Source: Peptostreptococcus stomatis DSM 17678
GTDB lineage: Bacteria; Bacillota; Clostridia; Peptostreptococcales; Peptostreptococcaceae
Length of the DNA: 64,000 bases
NCBI RefSeq assembly: GCF_000147675.1
Contig: NZ_ADGQ01000071.1
Span: forward strand, 47,578-111,577
Direction of reading: 5' to 3'
Numbering within the stretch: position 1 is the first letter of the stretch; every line of letters begins with the position of its first letter. The position numbers and the translations under genes were made by a program. Under the pieces are notes generated by a model. That model was not told the origin of the DNA. It worked only from the letters and a program-made list of their open reading frames with translations, and ran no database searches. This document shows positions 36,194 to 45,702 of this stretch, piece by piece.

Positions 36194-38173
36194 CTATTTA
36201 TCTAGTTCAACAAACATTGCCATTAGCTTGTTAGTCCTATCAACATAGTCATTAAGCTGATCTGGTTTCAATTCCTTGTTGGCCAACATGGCTAGGTCTG
36301 CTATCTGCTGACACATTAGTTCGACCATGTCCTTCTTGTCTGTCTGGTCAGCCAGGCTCACTAGTTTTTTGATGATAGAAGAGTTCCTATTTATCAAGAG
36401 ACCCTGTTCTTCATCAAAGCTAAGGCCTTCTAGCCCCATGGCCTGGAACTGGTCCTTCATATGGGCCATACGTATACTTTGTTCATCCACGACTACCATG
36501 GCTGATAGGTTGGAATCCTTAAAACTTTCAACCTTATAAGAGGATAATTTATCCCCTAATATATCTTGGAATAGGCTAGTAATTTTTTCATCATTGGCCT
36601 TGTCTTCTTCTTTGGCATCGGAATTTAGGACCTTGGATATGTCTGAATCTATTCTGGCAAACTTAAGTATTTCTTCTTGATTTTCTGGATTTTTATCCAT
36701 ATTTTCTACATATTCTATCAGACCCATAAATGGAGTATCAAGGCTATTGTCGAGTATCAGGGCATTTAAGCCATTGTCTTTAAACTGCTTGATATATTGA
36801 GCCTGCTGGTTTTCATCAGTTACATAGTAGATAGTCTTGTCCTGGTTATCTGCCAGGTATTCCTTTAGGTTTATGTGTCTACCATCTATAGTCTTGTATA
36901 GGATTACATCCTTTATCTTATCATAGAACTTGTTGTCTTTCAGACAACCAAACTTGATAAATACCTGGATATCATCCCAGAATTTCTCATAACTTTCTCT
37001 TTCCGTATTGTAAAGGGACTTAAGCTTGTCGGCGACCTTCTTAACAATATGTTTAGAAATCTTGCTGACATCCCTGTCATTCTGTAGGAAACTTCTCGAA
37101 ACGTTGAGTGGTAGGTCAGGACAGTCGATAACTCCCTTTAATAGGAGAAGGAATTCAGGTATTACTTCCTTGATATTATCTGCCACAAAGACCTGGTTGT
37201 TTTATAATTTTACCTGGCCCTCAACCAGCTCAAACTCATTTTTAAGTTTTGGGAAGTATAGGATTCCCTTTAGGTTGAATGGGAAGTCTACATTTAGGTG
37301 GATCCAGAAAAGTGGTTCATCATTAGTCTGGAAGACTTCCTTGTAGAAGGCCTTGTAGTCATCTTCTGTGCAGTCCTTAGGAGACTTTATCCATAGGGGC
37401 TGGGTATTGTTTATGGCCTTATTTTCTTCTGGAAGGTCAACCTCTATTGGGTTAGGAGTCTGGCCATTTTTTATAGCTTCATCATACTTTTCCTGTGATT
37501 CTTGAGCCTTTTTAGCCCTTTCCTCAGCCTGTCTTTTTTCTCCTGACGCATCTTCTAGGTATATTTCAGTTGGCAGGAAGTAGCAGTACTTGTTTAGGAT
37601 CTCCCTTATCTTGTAGGCATATAGGAAATCATCATTGTCCTCAGATATTGTCAAGATGATACTAGTACCGTGTTCCTTCCTATCTCCCTGGCCTATTTCA
37701 AATTCCATGCCATCTTCAGACACCCACCTGACTGGCTGGGATCCATCCTTGTAGGAAAGGGTATCAATCTCTACCTTGTCAGAAACCATAAAGGCAGAAT
37801 AAAAACCAAGTCCAAAGTGGCCTATAATATCATTTGATTCATCCATGTGGTCTTTGTACTTGTTGACAAATTCTTCAGCGCCAGAAAAGGCTACCTGGTT
37901 GATGTACTTCTTTATTTCATCTACATCCATACCAATACCATTGTCGGTAAAAGTCAGACTCCTATTTTCCCTGTCAACCCTAACGATAACCCTGTAGTCA
38001 TCCCTAAGGCTTGCCTCACCAATACTGGCCAGCCTTTTATGTTTTGCTATGGCGTCACAACCATTACTCACCAATTCTCTTACAAATATATCCTTATCAG
38101 AGTACAACCATTTTTTAATTATTGGAAAAATATTCTCTGAGTGGATAGATACTTTACCCTTTTCAGTAGTCAT
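36194..38173 (-). pseudogene. htpG: htpG (Hsp90 chaperone) interrupted by one in-frame UAA
   Basis: The span encodes 659 codons in one continuous frame, broken only by TAA at codon 324 (37202-37204), where the family has Tyr (GQVKL-Y-NNQVF). The 5' part (37202-38173, 323 aa) has a perfect AGGAGG site, the ATPase segments ELVSNGCDAI, DNGIGM and GHFGLGFYSAFMV, and part of the middle domain. The 3' part (to 36194) resumes at once with NNQVFVADNIKEVIPEF, PLNVSRSFLQND and the C-terminal dimer domain. Everything else looks intact, so the nonsense change is recent, or is a sequencing error. A truncated N-terminal half would still bind ATP but could not dimerise normally. Confidence 0.85.
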
Positions 38174-38213
38174 ATTAATGCCTCCTCTTATTTTCTAATA
38201 TTTTCATAGGTCA

Positions 38214-38242
38214 ATTCTACCACTTTTTGTTATCACTGTCAA
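38214..38242 (-). promoter_or_regulatory. Consensus sigma-A promoter of htpG
   Basis: On the minus strand TTGACA (38237-38242), a 17-base spacer and TAGAAT (38214-38219). Confidence 0.85.
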
Positions 38243-38256
38243 TTGTTGAGTGCTAA
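38230..38256. promoter_or_regulatory. CIRCE element (HrcA operator) of htpG
   Basis: TTATCACTG, nine bases, GAGTGCTAA. The right half is a perfect match and the left half matches seven of nine to the CIRCE consensus TTAGCACTC-N9-GAGTGCTAA. It covers the -35 box of htpG. The gap 38174-38565 holds this promoter, the fchA promoter at 38427, a 9-bp dyad AAAAATATC/GATATTTTT (38502-38533) and no supported gene. Confidence 0.85.
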
Positions 38257-38426
38257 AAGTCGTTTAAAGAACAAAGACCGGCCATATAAGGCAATAGAAA
38301 GTAGGATAGAGGCAGCTTTATCAGGAATGTTAGAGTGTATTTTATTAAGAAAATAGGGACTTTTAGTAAAAATTAAAATTTTTAAGCTAGATTTACAGCC
38401 TAATTGGTCAAGAGACCCATATTTTT

Positions 38427-38435
38427 TGGTATAAT
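38427..38435 (+). promoter_or_regulatory. Extended -10 promoter of fchA-folD
   Basis: TGGTATAAT fits the extended -10 pattern, 130 bases before fchA. Confidence 0.5.
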
Positions 38436-38565
38436 AGATGGGGAGAAAATATGATATGTATGAGAAAGTATCGTAAATATGAAAAAGATGATAAATATAG
38501 TAAAAATATCATGTATATAAAAAAGATATTTTTGGTATGTAAAGAAAAATATTCGGGAGGAATTA

Positions 38566-39201
38566 ATGGAGAAAAAATACTTGGATTTTAGTTTAGAGGA
38601 ATTTGCTCAGGACCTTGGGTCAAAAAAGTCAATGCCAGGTGGAGGCAGTGTGGCTGCCTATGCCTTGAATTTGGCCAACGGTTTGGCTTCTATGGTAGCC
38701 AACTTTACCAGTGGTAAGAAAAAGTATGCAGCCTACCAGGCTGACATAGAAAAAATCTTGGAAAAGTGTCAGGCTTTTCATAGAGAATCCATGGATATGG
38801 TAGACAGGGATGCAGAGGCCTTCTTGCCCCTGGCAGCAGTCTACAAGATGCCTAGTGATACAGATGAAGAGATGGAGGCCAAGTATGCCCAGATGCAGAT
38901 ATGCCTGACAAGGGCTGCCAGTGTTCCTTTGGACCTCCTACGTTTATCCAAGAAAGTCTTGGACCTACACGAAGACTTGTTGGAAAAGGGGTCTATCATG
39001 TTATTAAGTGATGTTGGGGTAGGTGTGGCCATGCTTAGGTCGGCTGCCTTAAGTGCCAGGATAAATGTAATGATCAATATAAAGGATATTGATGACCAGA
39101 CCTATGTGACAAGGACGAATGAAGAAGTAGAGGACCTAGTAGCTGATATAGTGAAGAGGTCAGACTATATATATGATGAGGTATTTAGGAGGTTAAGATA
39201 A
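38566..39201 (+). CDS. fchA: Methenyltetrahydrofolate cyclohydrolase FchA
   Basis: 211 aa of the formiminotransferase-cyclodeaminase C-terminal family. SMPGGGSVAAYALNLANGLASMVANFT is the family signature. It is all helical and cytosolic. In clostridia this protein hydrolyses 5,10-methenyl-THF to 10-formyl-THF, or deaminates formimino-THF. It lies directly before folD (GTG starts at the base after the stop), which supports the cyclohydrolase role, as does the loss of the cyclohydrolase lysine in that FolD. GGGAGGA precedes the ATG. Confidence 0.87.
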   Translation: MEKKYLDFSLEEFAQDLGSKKSMPGGGSVAAYALNLANGLASMVANFTSGKKKYAAYQADIEKILEKCQAFHRESMDMVDRDAEAFLPLAAVYKMPSDTDEEMEAKYAQMQICLTRAASVPLDLLRLSKKVLDLHEDLLEKGSIMLLSDVGVGVAMLRSAALSARINVMINIKDIDDQTYVTRTNEEVEDLVADIVKRSDYIYDEVFRRLR

Positions 39202-40059
39202 GTGGAAGAAAAGCTGTTAAGAGGAAAGCCAGTGGCTGATGCACTGACGGACGATATTATAGACAAGGTCGGCAAGCTAAATGACCAGGGAATATTCCCC
39301 AAGCTAGCCATGTTAAAAGTTGGTAATAGGGCAGATGACGCTTCCTACCAGAAGGGGGCTACTAATAGGTGTGCCAAGTGTGGTGTTGAAACTATGGTAG
39401 TTGAATTGGCTGAAGACTGTAGCCAGGAAGACTATTTGGCTGCTTTAGAGGACTTAAACAAGGATGAGACTGTTCATGGCATCCTATGTTTTAGGCCACT
39501 TCCAGCCCATATTGATGAGGAAATTGTAAAGTATTACATAGATGATAAGAAGGATGTAGACTGTTTTTCACCACTTAGCCTAGCTAAGATTATGTCTGGT
39601 GATAAGAGGGGCTTTGCCCCATGTACTCCTATGGGGGTTATAGAAATTTTAAAGTACTATGATATAGACTTAAGGGGCAAGAATGTGACTGTCTTGGGAA
39701 GGTCTATGGTAGTGGGTAAGCCCCTATCAATGCTTCTATTGAACAGGGATTCTACGGTTACTATCTGCCACTCTAAGTCCAAGGACCTTGAAAATATTGT
39801 CAAGGAGTCTGATATCCTGGTTTCTTGTATGGGCAGGGCTAAGGCGGTTGACAAGTCCTATATAAAGGAAGGGGCCGTAGTCATTGACGTTGGAATAAAC
39901 TTTGACCAGGAGGGTAAGATGTGTGGAGATGTAGATACTGATGATGTTCTTGAGAGGGTATCACATATTACACCTGTTCCAGGTGGAGTAGGTTCTGTAA
40001 CTAGTTCTATATTGGCAAGACATACCTTGAGGGCCTGTATCCAGCTACATGACCTTTAA
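39202..40059 (+). CDS. folD: FolD-like methylene-THF dehydrogenase, cyclohydrolase site altered
   Basis: 285 aa from GTG 39202, with AGGAGG in the end of fchA. NADP-binding and C-terminal family segments GRSMVVGKPLSMLLLN and TPVPGGVGSVT are intact. The active site is unusual. In E. coli FolD, Tyr52, Lys56 (YVASK) and Gln98 (VQLPLP) serve the cyclohydrolase; here Tyr49 is kept, the Lys position is Ala53 (YQKGA), and the Gln position is Phe (GILCFRPLP). The enzyme may therefore be only a dehydrogenase, with FchA completing the step. The alignment was done by eye; a shifted Lys51 could partly compensate. Confidence 0.85.
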   Translation: MEEKLLRGKPVADALTDDIIDKVGKLNDQGIFPKLAMLKVGNRADDASYQKGATNRCAKCGVETMVVELAEDCSQEDYLAALEDLNKDETVHGILCFRPLPAHIDEEIVKYYIDDKKDVDCFSPLSLAKIMSGDKRGFAPCTPMGVIEILKYYDIDLRGKNVTVLGRSMVVGKPLSMLLLNRDSTVTICHSKSKDLENIVKESDILVSCMGRAKAVDKSYIKEGAVVIDVGINFDQEGKMCGDVDTDDVLERVSHITPVPGGVGSVTSSILARHTLRACIQLHDL

Positions 40060-40085
40060 AGTATGATTTTAGAGGGGGGTTTTAG

Positions 40086-41672
40086 GTGTTTTCTAAATTA
40101 ATGGGATACAAAAATGAAAATGTGTCTACAATAATAAAGAGTACTAATGGTCTTAAATACAAGATGATAATCCACTCACTTTTTATAGGCATTTTAACTG
40201 GTTGTATTATCGTGGCCTATAGGATAATGGGGGAAAGGTTGTTAGGCCTATTTGCCAACCTGTATAGACTGGCAAAAACCAATACATCTATAGCTATAGG
40301 TGTCTTTGTTATTTTGGTGTTAATTGCCCTCTTAGTTAGCCTATTTGTCAGGCAGGAGCCTAATATATCGGGTTCAGGTATACCCCAGGTAGAGGGGGTT
40401 ATGACCAGGAAGATGAAGACCAATTGGTGGTCTGTCCTTGTCTATAAGTTTTTCGGGGGTATACTTTGTTTGGCTGCAGGCCTCTCTGTAGGAAGGGAGG
40501 GACCCTCTATCCAGATGGGGGCAGCTATAGGAGAGGGTGTATCGAGGAAGACCAACCAGTTGGACTATGAGCATAAGTACCTTATGACCAGTGGTGCATC
40601 TGCTGGATTGGCAGCGGCCTTTAATGCCCCTCTTGCAGGGGTTATGTTTGCCCTGGAAGAGGTCCACAAGAACTTTTCGCCAGTAGTCTTGGTATCTGCC
40701 ATGGTATCGGCAGTTACGGCAGATATGATTACCAAGTCATTCTTGGGAATCAACCCATCTTTAAGGTTCGATGCCCTTAGTATAATGCCTATAAAGTACT
40801 ATTGGTCCCTCCTATTGTTGGGTATCTTGATAGGACTTTCAAGCTATATTTTCAACCATGGTGTAATAATGTCAAAGGCTATATACAGGGGAATGCCGAT
40901 TAAGCAGGAGTTTAAGATTTTAATCCCCTTTATTTTTGCAGCCCTGATTGGTATGGCCTTTCCAACCCTACTTGGTGGTGGTCATGAACTGATTATAAAT
41001 ATAAACCACCTACACCTGGGCTTGGCCCTATTGTTATTGTACCTGCTTATAAAGTACCTATTTACCTTTGTTTCCTTTGGGTCTGGTGTACCAGGGGGTA
41101 TATTCTTCCCTTTGTTGGCCCTAGGAGCACTTATGGGTAATATTTTTGGTACTATATGCGTAAACTACCTGGGTATACCCCACCAGTTCCTGGTGAATTT
41201 TGCAGTCCTGGCCATGGCAGGCCATTTTGCAGCTACTGTGAAGGCACCTATAACAGGTATAATATTAATATTTGAAATGACGGGTTCATTTGAACACCTC
41301 CTACCCCTATCAGTTGTAGTCTTCAGTGCCTTGATTACGTCAGACCTCTTGGGAGTGGAGCCCGTATATGATATGCTTTTAAATGATATTCTGAAGCATA
41401 AAAAGGATTCTGACTACCATACAGAGGACAAGAATAAGACTCTTATGGAGTTTGCAGTCCATATAGGTAGTCAAGTAGAGGGTAAACTCATATCCCAGGT
41501 GACTTGGCCAGACAAGTGTCTAGTGGTAGCAATCTATAGGGGGGCGGAAGAAATAATCCCTAGGGGCAACACCATGATAGTTGGTGGAGATATGCTGCTA
41601 GTCATGGTCAACAAGGATGAATCACAAGAAATGTTAGACCTCTTGACCCTTATGACCAGTAAGATAGGCTGA
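40086..41672 (+). CDS. ClC-family chloride/proton antiporter with RCK_C domain
   Basis: 528 aa from GTG 40086, after GGGGGG. About ten membrane segments. ClC signatures GSGIPQVEG, GREGPSIQMGA (with the gating Glu of H+-coupled exchangers) and GVPGGIFFPLLALGA are intact. The last 80 residues form a cytoplasmic TrkA-C (RCK_C)-like domain (VEGKLISQVTWPDKCLVVAIYRG), which may sense a small ligand. It exchanges chloride, or possibly fluoride, for protons; fluoride-specific ClCs usually differ in the filter. It follows folD by 26 bases. Confidence 0.9.
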   Translation: MFSKLMGYKNENVSTIIKSTNGLKYKMIIHSLFIGILTGCIIVAYRIMGERLLGLFANLYRLAKTNTSIAIGVFVILVLIALLVSLFVRQEPNISGSGIPQVEGVMTRKMKTNWWSVLVYKFFGGILCLAAGLSVGREGPSIQMGAAIGEGVSRKTNQLDYEHKYLMTSGASAGLAAAFNAPLAGVMFALEEVHKNFSPVVLVSAMVSAVTADMITKSFLGINPSLRFDALSIMPIKYYWSLLLLGILIGLSSYIFNHGVIMSKAIYRGMPIKQEFKILIPFIFAALIGMAFPTLLGGGHELIININHLHLGLALLLLYLLIKYLFTFVSFGSGVPGGIFFPLLALGALMGNIFGTICVNYLGIPHQFLVNFAVLAMAGHFAATVKAPITGIILIFEMTGSFEHLLPLSVVVFSALITSDLLGVEPVYDMLLNDILKHKKDSDYHTEDKNKTLMEFAVHIGSQVEGKLISQVTWPDKCLVVAIYRGAEEIIPRGNTMIVGGDMLLVMVNKDESQEMLDLLTLMTSKIG

Positions 41673-41842
41673 TTTTAGGACTAAAAGGACCGGTCAAAAG
41701 GTGGTTTTAAAAAAATATATAAATTCCATCTATATTACAGGTGGGATCTATAAGTTTATACATTAGATAGAACTAAGAAGGAATTCTTATTGAACTAATA
41801 GAGAAGAATTATATAGAGTTTATTTTGATTGGAGGTGGTAGA

Positions 41843-43714
41843 GTGGTTAAATTAAATAAAAACCAGGCCAAGGCAGTTGTCCACATTCATGGTCCCTGCA
41901 TGGTCCTGGCAGGACCTGGATCTGGTAAGACCAGGATTATATCACAGAGGATAGTTTCTATGGTGCTTGACCATGATATACCACCGACAAGGATATTGGC
42001 CATTAGTTTTACCAAGGCTTCTTCTCTTGAAATGAAGAAGAGGACCCTGGCCTATGGTAAGGATGAGAGGTTAAACAAGGTTAATTTTGGGACCTTTCAT
42101 TCTAGTTTTTTTAGGATACTTAGGAGGTATGCAGGGGTTGGCCTAGATGACCTACTACTTGACCCGGACAGGTTCAAGCTAGTCAGGTCCATATTAAAAT
42201 ACCTCAAAATCAGCAATTATAACGATGATGATGTCTTAGACCTCTTAAATGAAATATCTCTGGTAAAAAATGAACTCCTGGATTATATGGCCTATGATAG
42301 TCACTGTTTTGAACAGGAAATATTTCAAAAGGCCTACAAGCTATATGAAGATGAAAAGAAGAGGTATGGTAAGATCGACTTTGATGATATGTTGATACAG
42401 GCCTATGACCTCTTAAATGATGACCCTGCCATATTGTCTATAGTGAGGCAGGTTTTCAAGTATATACTGGTAGATGAATTTCAGGATATAAATAGGGTTC
42501 AATTTGAACTGATAAGACTGATAGCAGGCCAGGAAAAAAATATTTTTGTGGTTGGTGATGAAGACCAGAGTATATATGGTTTCAGGGGGGCCAGACCAGA
42601 TTTTATGTTGGAGTTTGACCAGTATTTTCCTGGGGGCCAGCATATTTTATTGGATACAAACTACAGGTCTAGCAAGGACATAGTGGACCTGTCTCTTGGC
42701 CTTATAAAAAAGAATAAAAAGAGGCATCCTAAGGACCTAAGGGCCTTTAACAAGGAAGCATCCAAGATAGTTTACATATATCCCAAGGATACTGATGATG
42801 AGGCTAGGCTGGTAGCCCAACAGATATATGATAGGGTGGGATCAAAGGATGGTCCTGACTATGGAGATTTTGCAGTCATATATAGGACCAACAGGCAGGC
42901 GAGGGCCTTTGTTGATGCATTTATGGACAAGAGAATACCCTTTATCTTGAAGGATGCTCCCAAGACCATATATGACCACTGGGTCAGCCTGGATATTATA
43001 GCCTACCTGAGGATAGCTATGGATATAGGGTCCGGTGGAGATTGGGCTAGGGTTATAAACAAGCCTTTTAGGTATATCTCCAAAAAATCCATCGTCAAGG
43101 CAGAGGCTTCTATGGACTTTTTGGACAGCCTCTTGAAGGATGAGGATATAAAGGATTTTCAGAAGAAAAATTTAGAAGACCTATATATTGACCTGAATTA
43201 TGTGAGGGGATTAAGTCCCCAGTACGGTATATCCTACATTAGGACAACACTTGACTATGACAGGTATATATTAGAGTATTGTCATGAACGAAAGATAAAG
43301 TCCCAACAGATAGTAGAAATACTGGATGAGTTAGAAACAGCAGCCGGTCCCTACAAGACTATCTTGGATTTTTTTAAACATATAGACCAGGTAAGGGAAG
43401 AGGTCAAGAAGAGTGCTGACAAGACTGGAGGTTCAAGTTTGGCAACAAGTGCAGACAAGGGGGTAGTCCTTACCACCATGCATAGTTCCAAGGGATTGGA
43501 GTTTGATTCTGTCTACATAGTAGGAGTCAATGAGGGCCTAGTACCCTACCAGGTCAGTGAGGAGTCAAAACTCGATATTGAAGAAGAGAGAAGGCTTTTG
43601 TATGTAGCTATCACCAGGGCCAAGAAGACCTTGGTAGTATCAAGCCCTCTTAAACGATTTGGAAAGAAGATTGGACTATCCCCATTTTTAAAAGAATTAC
43701 AGGAAAAAAGGTAG
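41843..43714 (+). CDS. UvrD/PcrA-like superfamily 1 DNA helicase
   Basis: 623 aa from GTG 41843, six bases after GGAGGT. Motifs in order: Walker A AGPGSGKTR, Ia SFTKASSLEMKKR, II VDEFQDIN, III VGDEDQSIYGFRGA, IV LDTNYRSS, V TTMHSSKGLEFDSVYIVG and VI ERRLLYVAITRAKK. It is about 100 residues shorter than PcrA and lacks the C-terminal Tudor-like RNA polymerase-binding part. It unwinds DNA 3'-5', probably in repair. A convergent terminator follows. Confidence 0.88.
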   Translation: MVKLNKNQAKAVVHIHGPCMVLAGPGSGKTRIISQRIVSMVLDHDIPPTRILAISFTKASSLEMKKRTLAYGKDERLNKVNFGTFHSSFFRILRRYAGVGLDDLLLDPDRFKLVRSILKYLKISNYNDDDVLDLLNEISLVKNELLDYMAYDSHCFEQEIFQKAYKLYEDEKKRYGKIDFDDMLIQAYDLLNDDPAILSIVRQVFKYILVDEFQDINRVQFELIRLIAGQEKNIFVVGDEDQSIYGFRGARPDFMLEFDQYFPGGQHILLDTNYRSSKDIVDLSLGLIKKNKKRHPKDLRAFNKEASKIVYIYPKDTDDEARLVAQQIYDRVGSKDGPDYGDFAVIYRTNRQARAFVDAFMDKRIPFILKDAPKTIYDHWVSLDIIAYLRIAMDIGSGGDWARVINKPFRYISKKSIVKAEASMDFLDSLLKDEDIKDFQKKNLEDLYIDLNYVRGLSPQYGISYIRTTLDYDRYILEYCHERKIKSQQIVEILDELETAAGPYKTILDFFKHIDQVREEVKKSADKTGGSSLATSADKGVVLTTMHSSKGLEFDSVYIVGVNEGLVPYQVSEESKLDIEEERRLLYVAITRAKKTLVVSSPLKRFGKKIGLSPFLKELQEKR

Positions 43715-43749
43715 TAAAGAGTCTATATAGACTCAATTACTACCTTTTT
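43704..43749. terminator. Bidirectional terminator between helicase and nuclease genes
   Basis: A long stem with arms AAAAAGGTAGTA/TACTACCTTTTT and inner GAGTCTA/TAGACTC. It overlaps the ends of both genes. Confidence 0.85.
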
Positions 43750-44624
43750 GATTTTCTATAACCGGCTGCAATAGCATCATCCTCATTATCAAAGTAGACT
43801 GCATTTTTATCACTTACGGAATCATAGCCCTTAGACCCTCTTAGGTGGTATACCTTGCTTTTTTTGTTGGCCTTGATATACTTTTGGGAATCCTGGTCAG
43901 ACTCCTTGGACTTAGTTTTATCAGTCAATTTATCTTTGTCTATAGATTTGTTTTCACTTGGATAGTAGGTCTTTTTAGCATCCTTTCCAGTTAAATTTTT
44001 ATTGGAGTCTTTTATGCTTTTACCACCATTTAGAGGCCTGGTATCTATAGAGTCTGGATGGGTCTGGTTGAAGGCCTTTAGTTTGTCTTCATCCCAAAGT
44101 CCCACTGAATTTTCTTGGGCCTGGTGTTGTAACCTGGCAAAAAGCTGACTATATCTCGTATCAGGCTGGTAGCTATAGGAGTAGGCATAACCATTTATAA
44201 CAAGTCGGGCATTGTACATATACCTGCTGATCTCTTCCTGGCTAGGGTTGTCACTAGAAGGTTTTTCTAGCCAAACATACCTCAAGAGACGACCGTACTT
44301 GTCAGTATCGGATAGGTCCTTTTGCAGGTAGACGGTCTTGTCTTTGAGTTGCTTTTTAGTATAGTCGCTGGCTTCTTTGCCATAGAATTGGACTGGCTTA
44401 CTGGGATGGACAGTCTCGGGTGTATCAACACCTATCATCCTAAGTTTGTATTTTTTACCACTTACCATTACATGAATGGTATCACCATCGATAACCCTGA
44501 CTACACTAGCCCTTTCAAAACTTGAGTCACTAGAGTTCCCACAAGCAACAAGGGAAACTAACAAAAAGACGGATAAACATATGCAACTTAATTTAATAAT
44601 CCTATTTTTAATATCGTCAAACAT
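43740..44624 (-). CDS. Staphylococcal-nuclease-like lipoprotein
   Basis: 294 aa from the ATG at 44624, with AAGGAG nine bases upstream; the frame runs further without support. Lipobox LVACG near residue 28. The SNase domain starts at VVRVIDGDTIHV; catalytic Arg (KLRMIGVDTPE), Glu (DTPE) and Arg (KYGRLLRYVW) are all present. A Lys/Asp/Ser-rich linker leads to a C-terminal module (SKVYHLRGS to AIAAGYRKSKR) that resembles the Ada-like zinc module often fused to these nucleases, but the cysteines are absent. It is likely anchored outside the cell to degrade DNA or RNA for nutrients. Confidence 0.85.
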   Translation of the reverse strand: MFDDIKNRIIKLSCICLSVFLLVSLVACGNSSDSSFERASVVRVIDGDTIHVMVSGKKYKLRMIGVDTPETVHPSKPVQFYGKEASDYTKKQLKDKTVYLQKDLSDTDKYGRLLRYVWLEKPSSDNPSQEEISRYMYNARLVINGYAYSYSYQPDTRYSQLFARLQHQAQENSVGLWDEDKLKAFNQTHPDSIDTRPLNGGKSIKDSNKNLTGKDAKKTYYPSENKSIDKDKLTDKTKSKESDQDSQKYIKANKKSKVYHLRGSKGYDSVSDKNAVYFDNEDDAIAAGYRKSKR

Positions 44625-44700
44625 CTCTCTTATCTCCTTACTTATTGGACCTAACAAATAAATGTCCGACTATATTATAACATATATTATTCTTATAAAA

Positions 44701-45558
44701 CTATATGCCCCTTTCAGCCATTATGATTTCTATTTCATCTTCATTGATACCAACCATAGCTTCTCCAAGATTTTCAGATACCTGGGCTATTATTTCAGGC
44801 TTGTCGTAGTTCTGAACGGCCTTAACAATAGCCTTGGCCCTCTGTTCTGGGTTACCAGACTTGAATATACCAGAACCTACAAATACACCTTCAGCGCCTA
44901 GTTGTCTCATTAGGGCAGCGTCTGCAGGAGTAGCAACTCCGCCGGCAGAGAAGTTTACAACTGGGAGTTTACCATTGTCATGGACATACTTGATTAGGTC
45001 GTATGGTACCCTAAATTCTTTGGCTTTTTCATATAGTTCATCTTCAGCTAGGGCAGTCACCATTCTGATTTCTCCCTGGATCTGTCTCATGTGAGATACT
45101 GCCTGAACAACATCACCAGTACCAGCTTCACCCTTAGTCCTGATCATTGCAGCACCCTCCTGGATTCTTCTTAGGGCTTCACCAAGGTCTCTGGCACCAC
45201 AAACGAATGGGGCATCGAACTTAGTCTTGTCAACATGGTGGATATTGTCAGCAGGTGATAGAACTTCACTTTCATCTATATAGTCAATACCTATAGCCTC
45301 AAGTATCTGGGCTTCTACAAAGTGACCTATCCTACACTTAGCCATTACAGGTATGGATACGGCATCCATAATTTCCTTAATCATGGCTGGGTCACTCATC
45401 CTTGATACACCTCCGGCTACCCTTATATCCGCTGGTATTCTTTCAAGGGCCATAACGGCAACAGCACCGGCTGCTTCAGCTATTTTTGCCTGCTCCGGGC
45501 TAGTAACATCCATAATTACCCCACCAATAAATTGTTTTGTAACATCTTCCTTTTTCAT
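44701..45558 (-). CDS. pdxS: Pyridoxal 5'-phosphate synthase subunit PdxS
   Basis: 285 aa, a highly conserved TIM-barrel. [48 protein letters not shown] and the phosphate-binding loops [15 protein letters not shown] and GSGIFKS are intact. It makes PLP from ribose 5-phosphate, glyceraldehyde 3-phosphate and ammonia, which is normally supplied by the glutaminase PdxT. pdxT usually follows directly but is absent here; the next gene on this strand is the nuclease. The divergent neighbour is a MocR regulator of the PdxR type. Confidence 0.93.
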   Translation of the reverse strand: MKKEDVTKQFIGGVIMDVTSPEQAKIAEAAGAVAVMALERIPADIRVAGGVSRMSDPAMIKEIMDAVSIPVMAKCRIGHFVEAQILEAIGIDYIDESEVLSPADNIHHVDKTKFDAPFVCGARDLGEALRRIQEGAAMIRTKGEAGTGDVVQAVSHMRQIQGEIRMVTALAEDELYEKAKEFRVPYDLIKYVHDNGKLPVVNFSAGGVATPADAALMRQLGAEGVFVGSGIFKSGNPEQRAKAIVKAVQNYDKPEIIAQVSENLGEAMVGINEDEIEIIMAERGI

Positions 45559-45586
45559 AATATTTGTATCTCCTTTTCATATTGTT

Positions 45587-45624
45587 ACGATACACTTACT
45601 AAATTTTTCTAAATATTGTATCGT
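45587..45624. promoter_or_regulatory. Inverted ACGATACA/TGTATCGT sites between pdxS and its regulator
   Basis: Two exact 8-bp inverted words have centres 30 bp apart, about three helical turns, just upstream of pdxS. This suits a dimeric regulator such as the adjacent MocR protein; the link is inference. Confidence 0.5.
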
Positions 45625-45702
45625 TTATGCTAATAGTATAGAATAGAAGTGGTAGGTGAAAAAGAACCAATTTAAATAAAAAAAATAGGACCAGAAGTGA
45701 AC

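Noticed and set aside
37186-37204. htpG split as a frameshift or as two true genes
   Set aside because: Both parts are in the same frame, separated by one stop codon with matching residues on either side; a nonsense change explains it better.
38451-38591. A 46-codon frame in the fchA leader, beginning MICMRKYRKY, with GGGAG before it
   Set aside because: It is AT-rich low-complexity sequence, overlaps the fchA start out of frame, and its ribosome site would be at the very 5' end of the transcript. No family resemblance.
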